NCBI RefSeq assembly: GCF_007990265.1
Contig: NZ_BJWH01000001.1
Span: 248,001 to 312,000 of the forward strand
Origin: Cellulomonas terrae
GTDB taxonomy: Bacteria; Actinomycetota; Actinomycetes; Actinomycetales; Cellulomonadaceae
Direction of reading: 5' to 3'
Length of the DNA: 64,000 nt
Within the stretch, counting starts at the first letter, position 1; each line of letters opens with the position of its first letter. The notes beneath the pieces are model-generated. The model searched no databases. It was given only the letters and a program-made list of their open reading frames with translations, and was not told where the DNA came from. Below are positions 39,896-51,612 of the stretch, one piece after another. A program made the position numbers and the translations under genes.

Positions 39896-41430
39896 CGGTC
39901 GCTCCCTTCCTCAGTGGCTGCGGTGGCGGGCAGGTCCTGGACGCCGACCTGGTCGAGCGTGACGCTCGCCGGTGGGCGGACCAGGTCGAGCGCCGGACCC
40001 GGGACGAACCCGAAGACGACCATCAGGGCGAGCAGCGGCGCGACGACCCACCGCTCCCGCGTCCCCGCGTCGACCATGCCGGCCAGCTCGGGGCGCTCGG
40101 GACCGGTGAACATCCGCTGGTACGTCCACAGCACGTAGATCGCCGCGAGGACGACACCCAGGCTGGAGACGACCGCCGCGGCCGGGTGGCGGGCGAACGT
40201 GCCGACGATCACCAGGAACTCGCTGACGAACGTCGACAGCCCGGGCAGCGACAGCGCCGAGAGGCCCGCGACGAGGAACGTGCCCGCGAGCACGGGCACG
40301 ATCTTCTGCAGCCCGCCGAAGTCCGCGATCTGCTGCGACCCGCGCCGGGCGACCAGGAACCCGGCGATGAGGAACAGCGCGGCGGTGGAGAGCCCGTGGT
40401 TGACCATGTAGAACGACGACCCCGCGACCGACGTCGACGTGAACGCGAAGATGCCCAGCACGATGAACCCGAAGTGCGACACGGACGTGTACGCGATGAG
40501 CCGCATGAGGTCCTTCTGCCCGATGGCGAGCAGCGCGCCGTACAGGATCGAGATCACGGCCAGCACGATGACCACCGGCGCGGCCCAGCGGGACGCGTTC
40601 GGGAACAGCGGCAGGCACAGCGTGAGCATCCCGAACGTGCCGACCTTGTCCAGCACGCCGACCAGCAGCGTCGAGGTCCCCGCGGGTGCCTGCTGCGCGG
40701 CGTCCGGCAGCCACGTGTGCACCGGGAACATCGGCGCCTTGATCGCGAACGCCAGGAAGAACGCGCAGAACATGAGCTTCTCGGCGGTCGGGTCCAGCGT
40801 GAGACCCGTGAGGTTCTCCGTGAGGAAGCCCTGCGGCCCGCCCGGCCCCTGCAGGTACAGGGCGATCACGGCGACCAGCATGATCAGGCCGCCGGTCAGC
40901 GAGTAGAGCAGGAACTTCACGGCCGCGTAGCGCCGCTGGGCACCGCCGAACAACCCGATCATGAAGTAGACCGGGATGAGCATGGCCTCGAACAGGACGT
41001 AGAAGAAGAACACGTCCCGGGCCGCGAACACGGCGACGATGAACGCCTCGAGGAGCAGGACGAGCGCGAGGTACCGGCGCAGCTGGTCGGTGGCCACGGT
41101 GAGGCTGCCCTGCTCGCGCCAGGCGGCCAGGACCACCAGCGGCACGATCAGCACCGACATGAGCACGAGGATCAGGCCCACGCCGTCGACACCGACCGCG
41201 TAGGACACCCCGAAGGCGGGGATCCACCCGTGCACCTCGAGGAGCTGGACCTCACCGGCGGCGGCGACGTCGAACGCGGTGAGCGCCACGACGCCCAGCG
41301 CCAGCTCGAGCAGGGAGACGCCGAGCGCGACGGCTCGGGCGCGTCCGGCAGGGATCGCCCACATCGCGACCGCGCCCAGCAGGGGCACGACGATCAGGGC
41401 GGTCAGCCAGGGGAAGGAGGACGACATCAC
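39892..41430 (-). CDS. nuoM: NADH-quinone oxidoreductase subunit M
   Basis: 512 residues from GTG 41430 (an ATG follows at 41427; AAGGAG is 6 bases before the GTG). The core proton channel region includes FFYVLFEAMLIPVYFMIG with the essential Glu, AIKAPMFPVHTWLPDAAQQAP and IAYTSVSHFGFIVLGI. Antiporter-like pumping subunit of complex I. Overlaps nuoN by 4 bases. Confidence 0.96.
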   Translation of the reverse strand: MMSSSFPWLTALIVVPLLGAVAMWAIPAGRARAVALGVSLLELALGVVALTAFDVAAAGEVQLLEVHGWIPAFGVSYAVGVDGVGLILVLMSVLIVPLVVLAAWREQGSLTVATDQLRRYLALVLLLEAFIVAVFAARDVFFFYVLFEAMLIPVYFMIGLFGGAQRRYAAVKFLLYSLTGGLIMLVAVIALYLQGPGGPQGFLTENLTGLTLDPTAEKLMFCAFFLAFAIKAPMFPVHTWLPDAAQQAPAGTSTLLVGVLDKVGTFGMLTLCLPLFPNASRWAAPVVIVLAVISILYGALLAIGQKDLMRLIAYTSVSHFGFIVLGIFAFTSTSVAGSSFYMVNHGLSTAALFLIAGFLVARRGSQQIADFGGLQKIVPVLAGTFLVAGLSALSLPGLSTFVSEFLVIVGTFARHPAAAVVSSLGVVLAAIYVLWTYQRMFTGPERPELAGMVDAGTRERWVVAPLLALMVVFGFVPGPALDLVRPPASVTLDQVGVQDLPATAATEEGSDR

Positions 41431-41441
41431 TCAGTGCTCCT

Positions 41442-43442
41442 TCAGCTCTGCACGAGCAGGACGACGACGACGAGGACGACCAGGCCGAGCAGCATCGAGG
41501 CGGCGTAGGACCGGACGAAACCGGTCTGCAGACGCCGTACCCACCCGCCCAGCAGGACCGTGGACAGACCGACGCCGGTGACGGTGCCGTCGATCACGGT
41601 CCGGTCGGCGTACACCAGCGAGCGCGTGAGCGCCTGACCGGGCTCCACCAGGGCGATGTCGTTGACCGAGTCCTGGTAGAGGTCCACGCGGGCCGCCCGG
41701 GTGAGCGCGGTGCCCACCGGCGGCACGACGGGGACCTGCGAGACCGCGTACCGGCGCCAGGCGATCACCACACCGAGGAGCACCAGCGCGAGCGTCAGGA
41801 CGGTGATCACCCAGATCGGCAGCACCGGCTCCTCGTGCTCCGCATGCCCGAGCACCGGCTCCAGCCACTCGACGAACCGCCCGCCCGAGTTGAGGAAGAA
41901 CCCGAGCCCGACCGACCCGACGGCCAGCACGATCATGGGCCAGGTCATGAGCTTCGGGGACTCGTGCGGGTGCTGGGCCGACCCGTCGCGCTTGGTGGAC
42001 CAGCGGCGCTCGCCCTCGAAGGTCATGAAGAACAGGCGCGACATGTAGAAGGCGGTGATCCCGGCCGCCAGCATCGTGACGGCGCCGAACACCCAGGCCC
42101 GCCACGGGGCACCGTCGACGGGCACGAACGCGGCCTCGATGATCTTGTCCTTGCTGAAGAACCCGGAGAACGGCGGGATGCCGATGATGGCGAGCCAGCC
42201 GGCCATGAACGTCAGCCACGTGATCGTCATGTACCGCGCGAGCCCGCCGAACCGGCGCATGTTCACCTGGTCGTCCATGCCGTGCATGACCGACCCCGCA
42301 CCGAGGAACATGCCGGCCTTGAAGAAGCCGTGGGTGATCAGGTGGAAGATCGCGAACGCGTACCCGACCGGACCCAGCCCAGCGGCCAGGATCATGTAGC
42401 CGATCTGCGACATCGTCGAGGCGGCCAGCGCCTTCTTGATGTCGTCCTTCGCGCACCCGACGATCGCCCCGAACAGCAGCGTGATCGCGCCGACGATGAC
42501 GACGACGAGCTGGGCCGTCGGCGCCGCGTCGAACAGCGGTGCGGACCGCACGATCAGGTAGACACCGGCGGTGACCATGGTGGCGGCGTGGATGAGCGCG
42601 GAGACCGGCGTCGGACCGGCCATCGCGTCGCCGAGCCAGGACTGCAGCGGGAACTGCGCCGACTTGCCGCACGCGGCCAGCAGGAGCATGAGGCCGATCG
42701 CGGTGAGCGTCCCCTCGCTCGCTCCGCCGTCGGCGCCGCTGAGCACCGTCCCGAAGTCGACCGCGCCGAAGGTCGCGAACATGATCCCGAGCGCGATGAT
42801 CAGGCCCAGGTCACCGATGCGGTTGGCGACGAACGCCTTCTTGGCGGCGACCGCGTACTCGGTGTTGTAGTTCCAGAACCCGATGAGCAGGTACGACGCC
42901 AGACCGACACCCTCCCAGCCGACGAACAGCAGCAGGTAGCTGTCGGCCAGCACGAGGATCAGCATCGCCGCGACGAACAGGTTCAGGTACGCGAAGAACC
43001 GCCGCCGGTCGACGTCGTGGTCCATGTAGGCCACGGCGTAGACGTGGATGAGCGTGCCGACGAACGTCACCAGCAGCACGAACGTCATCGACAGCGGGTC
43101 CAGCCGCATGCCGGCGTCCAGCTGGAACGCTCCCGCGTCGATCCACGTCCCGAGGGAGACGTCGATGACGCGCGAGTCCGCGGAGCGCTGGAGCATCGTG
43201 ACGAACACGATGGCGGCCACCACGAACGACGCCGCGGAGGCGAGCACGCCGAGCCAGTGCCCCCACCGGTCGGACCGACGGCCCGCCAGCAGCAGCACCG
43301 CCGCGCTCAGCAGCGGGAGCCCCACGAGCAGCGGCGCGACGAGCAGCACGCCGGCGCGCACGGTCTCGCTCGCCGGGGCGAGAGTGTCCGTGCCCACGAC
43401 TGCGGGCACGCCAGCAGACATGAGAGTTGTCAGGGTGTGCAC
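41442..43442 (-). CDS. nuoL: NADH-quinone oxidoreductase subunit L
   Basis: 666 residues from GTG 43442, with GAGGGG 5 bases upstream; ATG 43421 is an alternative. Fourteen core helices plus the C-terminal lateral helix. Conserved stretches: [59 protein letters not shown] (split in the text by its conserved Lys and His), and [16 protein letters not shown]. Distal pump of the membrane arm. Confidence 0.96.
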   Translation of the reverse strand: MHTLTTLMSAGVPAVVGTDTLAPASETVRAGVLLVAPLLVGLPLLSAAVLLLAGRRSDRWGHWLGVLASAASFVVAAIVFVTMLQRSADSRVIDVSLGTWIDAGAFQLDAGMRLDPLSMTFVLLVTFVGTLIHVYAVAYMDHDVDRRRFFAYLNLFVAAMLILVLADSYLLLFVGWEGVGLASYLLIGFWNYNTEYAVAAKKAFVANRIGDLGLIIALGIMFATFGAVDFGTVLSGADGGASEGTLTAIGLMLLLAACGKSAQFPLQSWLGDAMAGPTPVSALIHAATMVTAGVYLIVRSAPLFDAAPTAQLVVVIVGAITLLFGAIVGCAKDDIKKALAASTMSQIGYMILAAGLGPVGYAFAIFHLITHGFFKAGMFLGAGSVMHGMDDQVNMRRFGGLARYMTITWLTFMAGWLAIIGIPPFSGFFSKDKIIEAAFVPVDGAPWRAWVFGAVTMLAAGITAFYMSRLFFMTFEGERRWSTKRDGSAQHPHESPKLMTWPMIVLAVGSVGLGFFLNSGGRFVEWLEPVLGHAEHEEPVLPIWVITVLTLALVLLGVVIAWRRYAVSQVPVVPPVGTALTRAARVDLYQDSVNDIALVEPGQALTRSLVYADRTVIDGTVTGVGLSTVLLGGWVRRLQTGFVRSYAASMLLGLVVLVVVVLLVQS

Positions 43443-43450
43443 GTCGCCCC

Positions 43451-43750
43451 TCAGCTCTTCAACAGGTTGATGTCGTCGACCGAGGCCGAGCGCCGGGTGC
43501 GGAAGATGGCCACGATGATCGCGAGCCCGACGACGACCTCGGCGGCGGCGACGACCATCACGAAGAACGCGAGCACCTGGCCGGTCAGGTCGCCGTGGAT
43601 GCGGGCGAACGTCACGAGCATGAGGTTCGTGGCGTTGAGCATGAGCTCGACACCCATGAACACGATGATCGCGTTCCTGCGCAGCAGGACGGTCGTCGCG
43701 CCGATCGAGAAGAGGATCGTCGAGAGGACCAGGTAGTGGGTCAGGCTCAC
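43451..43750 (-). CDS. nuoK: NADH-quinone oxidoreductase subunit K
   Basis: 99 residues from GTG 43750, overlapping the nuoJ stop as GTGA. Three membrane helices with the two conserved membrane glutamates: [18 protein letters not shown] and the later [15 protein letters not shown]. Small membrane subunit that forms the E-channel next to NuoJ and NuoA. Confidence 0.96.
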   Translation of the reverse strand: MSLTHYLVLSTILFSIGATTVLLRRNAIIVFMGVELMLNATNLMLVTFARIHGDLTGQVLAFFVMVVAAAEVVVGLAIIVAIFRTRRSASVDDINLLKS

Positions 43751-44691
43751 TTGCCGTCCTCCTGTCCGAGGGCGCTGGGACTGTCGGCTGACCGTCCGGT
43801 CGACGGACCGTTCTGGCCGGTGTCGCTCACGGCGGCACCGAGGTCGGGCGCGTTCAGTGACGCACGCTCGGGAGCGGCCGGCGGCGGCACGTTCCCGCGC
43901 ACCTGGGACGCCCCCGCGAGCATGCGCTCCGTGCGGGCGGCGAACTCCTCCGCGTCGGCCTCCTGCCCACGGACACGCAGGACGCGCGGGACGGAGTCCT
44001 CGATCGGCTGACCGTCCGGCCCGAGGGCCGGGACGTCCATCGCGTTGTGCCGCGCGTAGACGCCGGGCGCCGGTAGCGGGGTCAGCCTGCCCCCGGTCGC
44101 GACGCGCGCGTCGGCCCGCTCCTTCTGACCGACACGCGGGGTGAGCCGCTGGCGGTGGGTCAGGACGAGGGCACCGAGCGCCGCCGTGACGAGGAGGGCG
44201 CCGACGACCTCGAAGGCGAACACGTACTGGCCGAAGATGATGTGCGCGACCCCGGTCGGGTTGTTGTCCACCGCCTCGCCGCTCAGACCGTACGGCTTGC
44301 CGTAGGTGGCGCGGCCGACCACGCCGACGAGCACCGCACCGAGGCCGATGCCGGCCAGCAGCCCGATCCAGCGCTGCCCGCGGATGGTCTCCACCAGCGA
44401 GTCCGAGCTGTCGACGCCGACGAGCATGAGGACGAACAGGAAGAGCATCATCACGGCGCCGGTGTAGACGACCACCTGGACGACCCCGAGGAACACCGCG
44501 TCCTGCGCGACGTAGAGAAACGCCAGCGAGATCATCACCACGATCACGGCGAGCGCGGCGTGCACGGCCTTCTTGACGAAGAGCAGCCCGAGCGCGGCGA
44601 GCACCATGATCGGGCCGAGGATCCAGAACAGGACTGCCTCGGCCGTGGTCGTCTCCCCGGTCTCCACCAGGGCGGTGGCGAGCCCGCTCAT
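43747..44691 (-). CDS. nuoJ: NADH-quinone oxidoreductase subunit J
   Basis: 314 residues from ATG 44691, overlapping the nuoI stop by 4 bases. Five membrane helices in the first 190 residues ([44 protein letters not shown] with the conserved pi-bulge helix). The C-terminal 125 residues are polar and Pro/Ala/Glu-rich, much longer than the E. coli protein (184 residues), as seen in other actinobacteria; role unknown. Confidence 0.95.
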   Translation of the reverse strand: MSGLATALVETGETTTAEAVLFWILGPIMVLAALGLLFVKKAVHAALAVIVVMISLAFLYVAQDAVFLGVVQVVVYTGAVMMLFLFVLMLVGVDSSDSLVETIRGQRWIGLLAGIGLGAVLVGVVGRATYGKPYGLSGEAVDNNPTGVAHIIFGQYVFAFEVVGALLVTAALGALVLTHRQRLTPRVGQKERADARVATGGRLTPLPAPGVYARHNAMDVPALGPDGQPIEDSVPRVLRVRGQEADAEEFAARTERMLAGASQVRGNVPPPAAPERASLNAPDLGAAVSDTGQNGPSTGRSADSPSALGQEDGK

Positions 44692-45527
44692 CGGGTGCCC
44701 TGCTTCGTCGCGCCGGCCACCGTCGCCGCCATCACGGCCGCCGTCGGACCGGGCACGTTCGCCGCCTCCAGACCTGCGCCGCCGGGCAGCGTCGGGTCGT
44801 CCGGCCGGTGCTCCGTGACCCAGGCGACCTGCGCCGGCGTCGAGCCCGTGACCTCGCCGCGGTAGTAGTCGGTGTCCGTCGTGCCCTCGACCATCGGGTG
44901 GGGTGCCTGGAGCATCCCGGCGCGCAGCGGGGCGAGCAGGTCCTCCTTCTCCCAGATCATCCCGGCACGCGTCGGACCGGCCAGCTCGTACTCGTTGGTC
45001 ATCGTCAGGGCGCGCGTCGGGCACGCCTCGATGCACAGGCCGCAGAAGATGCAGCGCAGGTAGTTGATCTGGTAGACGCTGCCGTACCGCTCCCCCGGCG
45101 AGCGCTGGTTGTCGGGGGTGTTGTCGGCGCCCTCGACGTAGATCGCGTCCGCGGGGCACGCCCAGGCGCACAGCTCGCAGCCGATGCACTTCTCCAGGCC
45201 GTCCGCGTACCGGTTGAGCTGGTGCCGCCCGTGGTACCGCGGCTTGGCCGGCACCTTCTCCGACGGGTACTGCTCGGTCACCGTCGGCCGGAACATGTTC
45301 GACAGCGTGACGCCGAACCCGCCGACGGGAGCGAGGAACTCGGAGACGGCACCGCGCGGCTCGATGAGCGACGTGTAGCCCTCGGGCGCGGGCGCGGCCA
45401 CCTCGCCGGCAGACGGGCGGGGCGCGACCGCCTTGCCCTTCGCGGGCGGAGCGGCCTTGCGCGCCGGCGCGGGCTTGCGAGCGGGGACGCCCTTGCCGGA
45501 CGGGTCGGGCTTGCGCTGGTCAGCCAC
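44688..45527 (-). CDS. nuoI: NADH-quinone oxidoreductase subunit I
   Basis: 279 residues from GTG 45527, with AGGAGG 6 bases upstream and an 8-base overlap with nuoH. Two 4Fe-4S motifs carry clusters N6a and N6b: [16 protein letters not shown] and [16 protein letters not shown]. An N-terminal extension of about 50 residues is very rich in Lys, Pro and Ala ([20 protein letters not shown]), not part of the core fold. The C-terminal 60 residues are also extended. Confidence 0.95.
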   Translation of the reverse strand: MADQRKPDPSGKGVPARKPAPARKAAPPAKGKAVAPRPSAGEVAAPAPEGYTSLIEPRGAVSEFLAPVGGFGVTLSNMFRPTVTEQYPSEKVPAKPRYHGRHQLNRYADGLEKCIGCELCAWACPADAIYVEGADNTPDNQRSPGERYGSVYQINYLRCIFCGLCIEACPTRALTMTNEYELAGPTRAGMIWEKEDLLAPLRAGMLQAPHPMVEGTTDTDYYRGEVTGSTPAQVAWVTEHRPDDPTLPGGAGLEAANVPGPTAAVMAATVAGATKQGTR

Positions 45528-46869
45528 CGTGCACCTCCTGGGTGACCTGGGGGGTCGTCGACTGGTCTGCGGCCGCCGCGGCGGCTGCCTCGGCCCGCTG
45601 CTTGCGCGGCGACGGCGGCAGCACCTGTCCGGGCAGCGGAGGCACGGGGTAGCCACCGGCGTACGGGTCGTACACCTGCGGACCGGGTGGCCGCTTCGGC
45701 GCGGGCGGCTGCTTCTTCTCCGGGATGAGGAACGAGATCACGAGCCCGACGACCACGATGCCGGCGAGCACGAACAGCACCGAGCGCAGCTCCAGGCCGG
45801 AGAACTGCCGCACGCCCTGGACGACGCCGACGGCGACGACCCAGACGAGTGCGGCCGGGATGAGCAGCTTCCAGCCGATCTTCATGAACTGGTCGTACCG
45901 GAACCGCAGGACCGACCCCCGGATCCACACGAACACGAACATGAAGAACCAGAGCTTGGCCAGGAACCACAGGACCGGCCACCAGCCCTCGTTGAACATG
46001 CCGTCGTTGATCGTCGAGATGGGCCACGGGGCGCGCCAGCCGCCGAGGAACAGCGTGGTCGCGACGGCCGAGACGTTGAGCATGTTGATGTACTCGGCGA
46101 GGAAGAACCACGCGAACTTCATCGACGAGTACTCGGTCATGTACCCGGACACCAGCTCGCCCTCGGCCTCGGGGAGGTCGAACGGCAGGCGGTTGGTCTC
46201 CCCGACCATCGAGATGATGTAGATGACGAACGCCGGCAGCAGGGGCAGGAACCACCACACCGCGGTCTGCGACGTGACGATCTGCGACGTCGACATCGAC
46301 CCCGCCAGGATGAAGACGCTGACCAGCGAGAGGCCCATCGCGAGCTCGTAGGAGATCACCTGGGCCGTGGAGCGCACCGCGCCGAGCAGCGGGTACGTGG
46401 ACCCGGAGGACCACCCGCCGAGCACGATCCCGTACACCCCGACGGCCGCGCACGCGAGGATGTAGAGCACCGCCACGGGGAAGTCGGTGAGCTGCAGCGG
46501 GGTGTTCACCCCGAACATGCTGACGTTCGGCCCGAACGGGATGACCGCGAACGTCAGCAGCGAGCAGAAGACCGCGATCATCGGCGCGACGATGTAGACC
46601 AGCTTGTCCGCGGCCTTGACCGTCATGTCCTCCTTCACCAGGAGCTTCATGGCGTCGGCGAGAGACTGGAGCAGGCCGAAGGGGCCGTGCACGTTCGGGC
46701 CGGGCCGCACCTGCATGCGGGCGACGACCTTGCGCTCGAACCAGATGGCGATGAGCACGCTGGTGAGCAGGAACACGACGATGGCGACGGCCTTGATCAG
46801 CCAGATCCACCACGTGTCCTCGCTGAAGTCGGCCGTGACCGGCGCGACCGCCTCGGTGAGGATCCTCAT
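45520..46869 (-). CDS. nuoH: NADH-quinone oxidoreductase subunit H
   Basis: 449 residues from ATG 46869, overlapping nuoG by 4 bases. Eight membrane helices; conserved loops [19 protein letters not shown] and [20 protein letters not shown] line the quinone chamber entrance. A C-terminal tail of about 60 residues is Pro-rich then Ala-rich ([20 protein letters not shown]), absent from the E. coli protein. It links the quinone site to the proton-pumping arm. Confidence 0.96.
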   Translation of the reverse strand: MRILTEAVAPVTADFSEDTWWIWLIKAVAIVVFLLTSVLIAIWFERKVVARMQVRPGPNVHGPFGLLQSLADAMKLLVKEDMTVKAADKLVYIVAPMIAVFCSLLTFAVIPFGPNVSMFGVNTPLQLTDFPVAVLYILACAAVGVYGIVLGGWSSGSTYPLLGAVRSTAQVISYELAMGLSLVSVFILAGSMSTSQIVTSQTAVWWFLPLLPAFVIYIISMVGETNRLPFDLPEAEGELVSGYMTEYSSMKFAWFFLAEYINMLNVSAVATTLFLGGWRAPWPISTINDGMFNEGWWPVLWFLAKLWFFMFVFVWIRGSVLRFRYDQFMKIGWKLLIPAALVWVVAVGVVQGVRQFSGLELRSVLFVLAGIVVVGLVISFLIPEKKQPPAPKRPPGPQVYDPYAGGYPVPPLPGQVLPPSPRKQRAEAAAAAAADQSTTPQVTQEVHGG

Positions 46870-49445
46870 GCGCGGGCCTCCAGGTCTCGCGGACCGGCGG
46901 CGAGGCGCACGACGGCCCCCGCGTCGGCGTGCAGCGCGTCGCGGACACCCGCACCCGCCGCGTTCGTCGGCAGCCAGACCACGTGGTCCGGCATGTCGGT
47001 CAGCACCGCGGGCAGCGTCAGCGTGCCCGCGTCGGTCGACACGCTCAGGCTGCCGCCGTCCTGCACCCCGACCGCCGCGGCCGTGCCGGCGGAGATGCGC
47101 GCGACGGGCCGCTTGGCCGTCCCGGCGAGGAACTGCTCGCCGGACTGCAGGCGACCGGCGTCGAGCAGCTGGTGCCAGGTGGCCAGCACGGCCGACCCGT
47201 CGGGCACCGCGGGCGGCTCCGGGGCCGTCACGTCGGGGGCGCCGACGCGGGCGCCGTCCCACCCGCCCAGCTGGTCCAGCTCGGCGTGCACGGAGGCGAG
47301 CGACTGCAGCCCGAGCTCCACCCCGAGGGCGTCGGCCAGGCGGTCGAGCACGCGGTGGTCGGCCATCGCGTGCGAGGTCAGGGCCTGCGGGAACGGGCGA
47401 GGCCGCCCCTCCCAGGTGACGAAGGTGCCGGACTTCTCGGTCGGCGGCGCGACCGGGAGGACGACGTCCGCGCGGTCGGTCACCTCCGAGTGCCGGACCT
47501 CGAGCGAGACGAGGAACGGGACCCGGTCGAGCGCCTCGCGGGCGATGGCCGGGTCGGGCAGGTCCGCGAGCTCGAGGCCACCGACGACGAGGCCGCCCAG
47601 CAGGCCCGCGCGCGCCGCGGCGAGGATCTCGGTGGTGGATCGGCCCGGCTCGGCCGGCAGGTGCTCGACCCCCCAGGTGACCGCGAGGTCGACACGGGCC
47701 GCGGAGTCCGCCACCGGGCGACCGCCCGGCAGCAACGACGGCAGCAGGCCCGCCTCGACCGCGGACCGCTCGCCCACGCGGCGCGGGACCCAGGCGAGCC
47801 GGGCCCCGGTGCGCTGCGCGAGCCGGACCGCGGCGGAGAAGCCGCCGGGCACACCCGCCAGCCGCTCGCCGACGAGGACGACCGCACCCTCGGTCCCGAG
47901 CAGCTCGGCGGTCTCGCGCAGGGACGGGTCGGTGCCGATGCCGTCGAGGACCTCCGCCTCGGTCCCGGGCGCCGCGGTCAGCAGCGTGCCCGAGAGCCGC
48001 TCCAGGCCGCGGCTGGCCAGCGGGGCGACGGACAGCACCCGGAGCTTGCGGGAGATGACCGAGTCGCGCAGGCGCAGGAACGCGATGCCCGCCTCCTCCT
48101 CGGCCTCCAGACCGACGAGGAGCACGGCGGGCGCGCGGTCGAGGTCCGCGAACGTGACGTCGAGCGTGCGACCGGCGACGTGGTGGCCGAGGAAGGTCTC
48201 CTCCTCCGCCGAGAGCGGGCGGGCCCGGCCGTCGACGTCGTTGGTGCCGAGCGCCACGCGCGCGAACTTCCCGTACGCGTAGGCGTCCTCCAGCGTGAGC
48301 CGACCGCCGGGCAGCACGGCGGCCCCCGTCGCGGTCTCGCGCGGGTCGTCCGGCTGCTGCGCGGCCCGCAGGCCCGCCGCGGCGACGTCGAGCGCCTCGA
48401 CCCAGCTGGCCGGCTCGAGCTCGCCGTCGGCGTTGCGGACCAGCGGGGTCGTGATGCGGTCCGGCGCGGTCTGCCACGTGAACGCGAAGCGGTCCTTGTC
48501 GGTGATCCACTCCTGGTTGACCGTCGGGTCCTCGCCCGCCAGCCGGCGCAGGACGACGCCGCGGCGGTGGTCGATGCGGATGGCCGACCCCTGCGAGTCG
48601 TGCTCGGCGATGCCAGGCGTGGAGACCAGGTCGAACGGGCGCGACCGGAACCGGTACGCCGCACTGGTCAGGGCACCGACCGGGCAGATCTGCACGGTGT
48701 TGCCGGAGAAGTACGACGCGAACGGCCGGCCCGAGGTGTCCTCGGCGGCGGCACCCAGGGGCGCCTCGCCGACGAAGCCGAGCACCGAGGTGTCGAACGT
48801 GCCGATCTGCTGGTTCGCCCCGCGCTTCTGCAGGTCGATGAAGACGTCGCCCGCGATCTCCTCGGAGAACCGGGTGCACCGCTGGCACAGGATGCAGCGC
48901 TCGCGGTCCAGCAGGATCTGCGTCGAGATCGCGATCGGCTTGGGGAACGTGCGCTTGACGTCGACGAACCGGGTGCTCGCGCGGCCGTTGCTCATCGCCT
49001 GGTTCTGCAGGGGGCACTCGCCGCCCTTGTCGCAGACCGGGCAGTCGAGCGGGTGGTTGATGAGCAGCAGCTCCATGACGCCGTGCTGCGCCTTGTCGGC
49101 CTCGGCCGACGTGTGCTGCGTCTTGACCTGCATGCCGGGCGTGGCCTCGAGCGTGCAGCTGGCCTGGGGCTTCGGCATCTTGGCCAGCGCGCCGTCGCGA
49201 CCGGGCGCCCAGACCTCGACCAGGCACTGGCGGCAGGCACCCGCCGGGGCGAGCAGGGGGTGGTCGCAGAAGCGCGGGATCTGGATGCCGAGCTGCTCGG
49301 CGGCACGGATGACCAGGGTGCCCTTGGGCACCTCGGTCTCGATGCCGTCGACCGTGAAGGTGACCGTCTCGCCCGCGGGCGCGGCGGCGGCGACCGGGGC
49401 GGCGGGGACCAGGGAGGTCGTCGGCCCGGAGGACAGGATCGTCAT
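46866..49445 (-). CDS. nuoG: NADH-quinone oxidoreductase subunit G
   Basis: 859 residues from ATG 49445, overlapping nuoF by 4 bases. N-terminal 2Fe-2S ferredoxin-like domain ([23 protein letters not shown]), 4Fe-4S motifs [17 protein letters not shown] and [13 protein letters not shown], then a long molybdopterin-oxidoreductase-like domain without catalytic function. The largest peripheral-arm subunit, carrying electrons from NuoF/E towards NuoI/B. Confidence 0.95.
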   Translation of the reverse strand: MTILSSGPTTSLVPAAPVAAAAPAGETVTFTVDGIETEVPKGTLVIRAAEQLGIQIPRFCDHPLLAPAGACRQCLVEVWAPGRDGALAKMPKPQASCTLEATPGMQVKTQHTSAEADKAQHGVMELLLINHPLDCPVCDKGGECPLQNQAMSNGRASTRFVDVKRTFPKPIAISTQILLDRERCILCQRCTRFSEEIAGDVFIDLQKRGANQQIGTFDTSVLGFVGEAPLGAAAEDTSGRPFASYFSGNTVQICPVGALTSAAYRFRSRPFDLVSTPGIAEHDSQGSAIRIDHRRGVVLRRLAGEDPTVNQEWITDKDRFAFTWQTAPDRITTPLVRNADGELEPASWVEALDVAAAGLRAAQQPDDPRETATGAAVLPGGRLTLEDAYAYGKFARVALGTNDVDGRARPLSAEEETFLGHHVAGRTLDVTFADLDRAPAVLLVGLEAEEEAGIAFLRLRDSVISRKLRVLSVAPLASRGLERLSGTLLTAAPGTEAEVLDGIGTDPSLRETAELLGTEGAVVLVGERLAGVPGGFSAAVRLAQRTGARLAWVPRRVGERSAVEAGLLPSLLPGGRPVADSAARVDLAVTWGVEHLPAEPGRSTTEILAAARAGLLGGLVVGGLELADLPDPAIAREALDRVPFLVSLEVRHSEVTDRADVVLPVAPPTEKSGTFVTWEGRPRPFPQALTSHAMADHRVLDRLADALGVELGLQSLASVHAELDQLGGWDGARVGAPDVTAPEPPAVPDGSAVLATWHQLLDAGRLQSGEQFLAGTAKRPVARISAGTAAAVGVQDGGSLSVSTDAGTLTLPAVLTDMPDHVVWLPTNAAGAGVRDALHADAGAVVRLAAGPRDLEARA

Positions 49446-50773
49446 GCGTGCACCCCTACGAGAGCGTGCTTCGGCGTGTACGAGAAGAGGCTGCTGTGCT
49501 CCGGCGGGAACAGGACGTCCGCGGGGGTGTGCGTCCCGGCGACGAACTCGTCGCGGAAGTACTGCACCGCCGACGTGATCGGGCTGGTGGCGCCGTCGCC
49601 GAGCGCGCAGAACGCCTTGCCGAGGATGTTGTCGCACAGGTCGAGCAGCAGGTCGATGTCGGCGAGCGTGCCCTGGCCGGCCTCGATGCGCTGGAGCACC
49701 TGCGTCAGCCAGTACGTGCCCTCGCGGCACGGCGTGCACTTGCCGCAGGACTCGTGCTTGTAGAACTCGGTCCACCGCGTCACCGCGCGCACCACCGAGG
49801 TGGTCTCGTCGAAGATCTGCAGCGCGCGCGTGCCGAGCATCGAGCCCGCCGCGCCGACCGATTCGTAGTCGAGCGGGACGTCGAGGTGCTCGGCGGTGAA
49901 GATCGGCGTCGACGAGCCACCGGGCGTCCAGAACTTCAGCTCGTGGCCCTCCCGGATGCCGCCCGCCATCTCCAGCAGCTCGCGCAGCGTGATGCCCAGC
50001 GGCGCCTCGTACTGGCCCGGCCGCGTCACGTGCCCGGACAGGGAGAACAGCCCGTGCCCCGTCGACTTCTCGGTGCCCATGGACTTGAACCAGTCCGCGC
50101 CGCCCAGGACGATGCCCGGCACCGACGCGATCGACTCCACGTTGTTCACCACCGTCGGCCGCGCGTACAGGCCTGCGACCGCGGGGAACGGGGGCTTGAG
50201 CCGCGGCTGGCCGCGCAGGCCCTCCAGCGAGTCGAGCAGCGCCGTCTCCTCGCCGCAGATGTACGCACCCGCACCGGCGTGCAGCGTGATCTCCAGGTCG
50301 AACCCGGAGCCGAGGATGTCCGTGCCGAGGTAGCCCGCCGCGCGGGCCTCCTCGATCGACTTCAGCAGGCGGCGGTACACGTGCAGGACCTCGCCGCGCA
50401 CGTAGAGGAACGCGTGGTGGCAGCCGATCGCGTAGCTCGTGATGATCATGCCCTCGATCAGGTGCTGCGGGCTGGCCATCATGAGCGGGATGTCCTTGCA
50501 GGTCCCCGGCTCGGACTCGTCGGCGTTGACGACGAGGTAGCGCGGTCCGCCGTCGGGCGCGGGCAGGAAGCCCCACTTCATGCCCGTCGGGAAGCCCGCT
50601 CCCCCGCGGCCGCGCAGGCCCGAGTCCTTGACCATGGTGACCACGTCGGCCGCCTGCATGGTCAGGGCGCGACGCAGGCCGCGGTACCCGCCTGCGTCCT
50701 CGTACGACGCGAGCGACCAGGAGCGGTCGGCGTCCCACGTGTCCGTGAGGACCGGGGTGAGGGTCGTCGTCAT
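49442..50773 (-). CDS. nuoF: NADH-quinone oxidoreductase subunit F
   Basis: 443 residues from ATG 50773, preferred over GTG 50776 because AAGGAG is then 5 bases away. FMN/NADH binding [22 protein letters not shown] loop [12 protein letters not shown] and the N3 4Fe-4S motif [15 protein letters not shown]. It oxidises NADH and passes electrons into the iron-sulphur chain together with NuoE and NuoG. Confidence 0.96.
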   Translation of the reverse strand: MTTTLTPVLTDTWDADRSWSLASYEDAGGYRGLRRALTMQAADVVTMVKDSGLRGRGGAGFPTGMKWGFLPAPDGGPRYLVVNADESEPGTCKDIPLMMASPQHLIEGMIITSYAIGCHHAFLYVRGEVLHVYRRLLKSIEEARAAGYLGTDILGSGFDLEITLHAGAGAYICGEETALLDSLEGLRGQPRLKPPFPAVAGLYARPTVVNNVESIASVPGIVLGGADWFKSMGTEKSTGHGLFSLSGHVTRPGQYEAPLGITLRELLEMAGGIREGHELKFWTPGGSSTPIFTAEHLDVPLDYESVGAAGSMLGTRALQIFDETTSVVRAVTRWTEFYKHESCGKCTPCREGTYWLTQVLQRIEAGQGTLADIDLLLDLCDNILGKAFCALGDGATSPITSAVQYFRDEFVAGTHTPADVLFPPEHSSLFSYTPKHALVGVHA

Positions 50774-51612
50774 CACGACTCCTTCGCGTCGTCGGTGGAC
50801 TGCTTCTTCTGCTCGGCCGCCGGCGAGACGTCCGCCGGGGTCGTGGCGGGGCGCTCAGCGCTCGACTGCTCGCCGCCGACCTTCGGCGCGGTCGCCCCGG
50901 CGGGGGCCGCGGACGCGGTCGCGGAGGGGAACTCGGGTGCGGTCCAGCCCTCGGCGCGCGCCAGCTCGACGCCGCGCAGCGTCGGGACGCCCGCGCCCAC
51001 GCCCTCGTCCGCACGCCCGTCGTCGAACCCCGCGAGCACGCGGGACATCTCCTTGAACGAGCAGACGCTGTCCGCGCCGCGCGTCGGGACGACCCGCTTG
51101 CCGGCCGTCAAGTCGTCGGCGAGCTGCCGTGCGCTGTCGGGCGTCTGGTTGTCGAAGAACTCCCAGTTGACCATCACGACCGGCGCGTAGTCGCAGGCCG
51201 CGTTGCACTCGACGCGCTCGAGGGTGATGACCCCGTCGTCGGTGGTCTCGTCGTGGCCCACGCCCAGGTGGTCGGACAGGTCCTCCCAGATGGCGTCGCC
51301 GCCCATGATCGCGCAGAGCGTGTTGGTGCAGACGCCGACCGTGTACGTGCCGTTCGGGTGCCGCTTGTACTGCGTGTAGAACGTCGCGACCGCCGACACC
51401 TCGGCGGTGGACAGGCCCAGGTGCGCCGCGCAGAACGCGATCCCGCGCGGGCTGACGTAGCCGTCCTCGGACTGCACCAGGTGGAGCATCGGCAGCAGGG
51501 CCGAGCGCGCCTGCGGGTAGCGGGCGACGATCACGTCGGAGTCGGCCGTCAGCCGCGCGTGCGTCTCGGCGTCGTACGACGTCTTGTGAGTCCGGCTGGT
51601 CTCGACGCTCAT
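50773..51612 (-). CDS. nuoE: NADH-quinone oxidoreductase subunit E
   Basis: 279 residues from ATG 51612, overlapping nuoD by 4 bases. Thioredoxin-like 2Fe-2S domain with cluster N1a ligands in [12 protein letters not shown] and [13 protein letters not shown]. After about residue 190 comes an extended, low-complexity tail (Ala/Pro/Ser/Thr-rich) not found in E. coli NuoE (166 residues). Confidence 0.95.
   Translation of the reverse strand: MSVETSRTHKTSYDAETHARLTADSDVIVARYPQARSALLPMLHLVQSEDGYVSPRGIAFCAAHLGLSTAEVSAVATFYTQYKRHPNGTYTVGVCTNTLCAIMGGDAIWEDLSDHLGVGHDETTDDGVITLERVECNAACDYAPVVMVNWEFFDNQTPDSARQLADDLTAGKRVVPTRGADSVCSFKEMSRVLAGFDDGRADEGVGAGVPTLRGVELARAEGWTAPEFPSATASAAPAGATAPKVGGEQSSAERPATTPADVSPAAEQKKQSTDDAKES

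Noticed and set aside
45433-49763. Two open frames of over 940 codons on the plus strand across nuoG-nuoI
   Set aside because: They lie antisense to conserved complex I genes and show no motif or coding-like composition.
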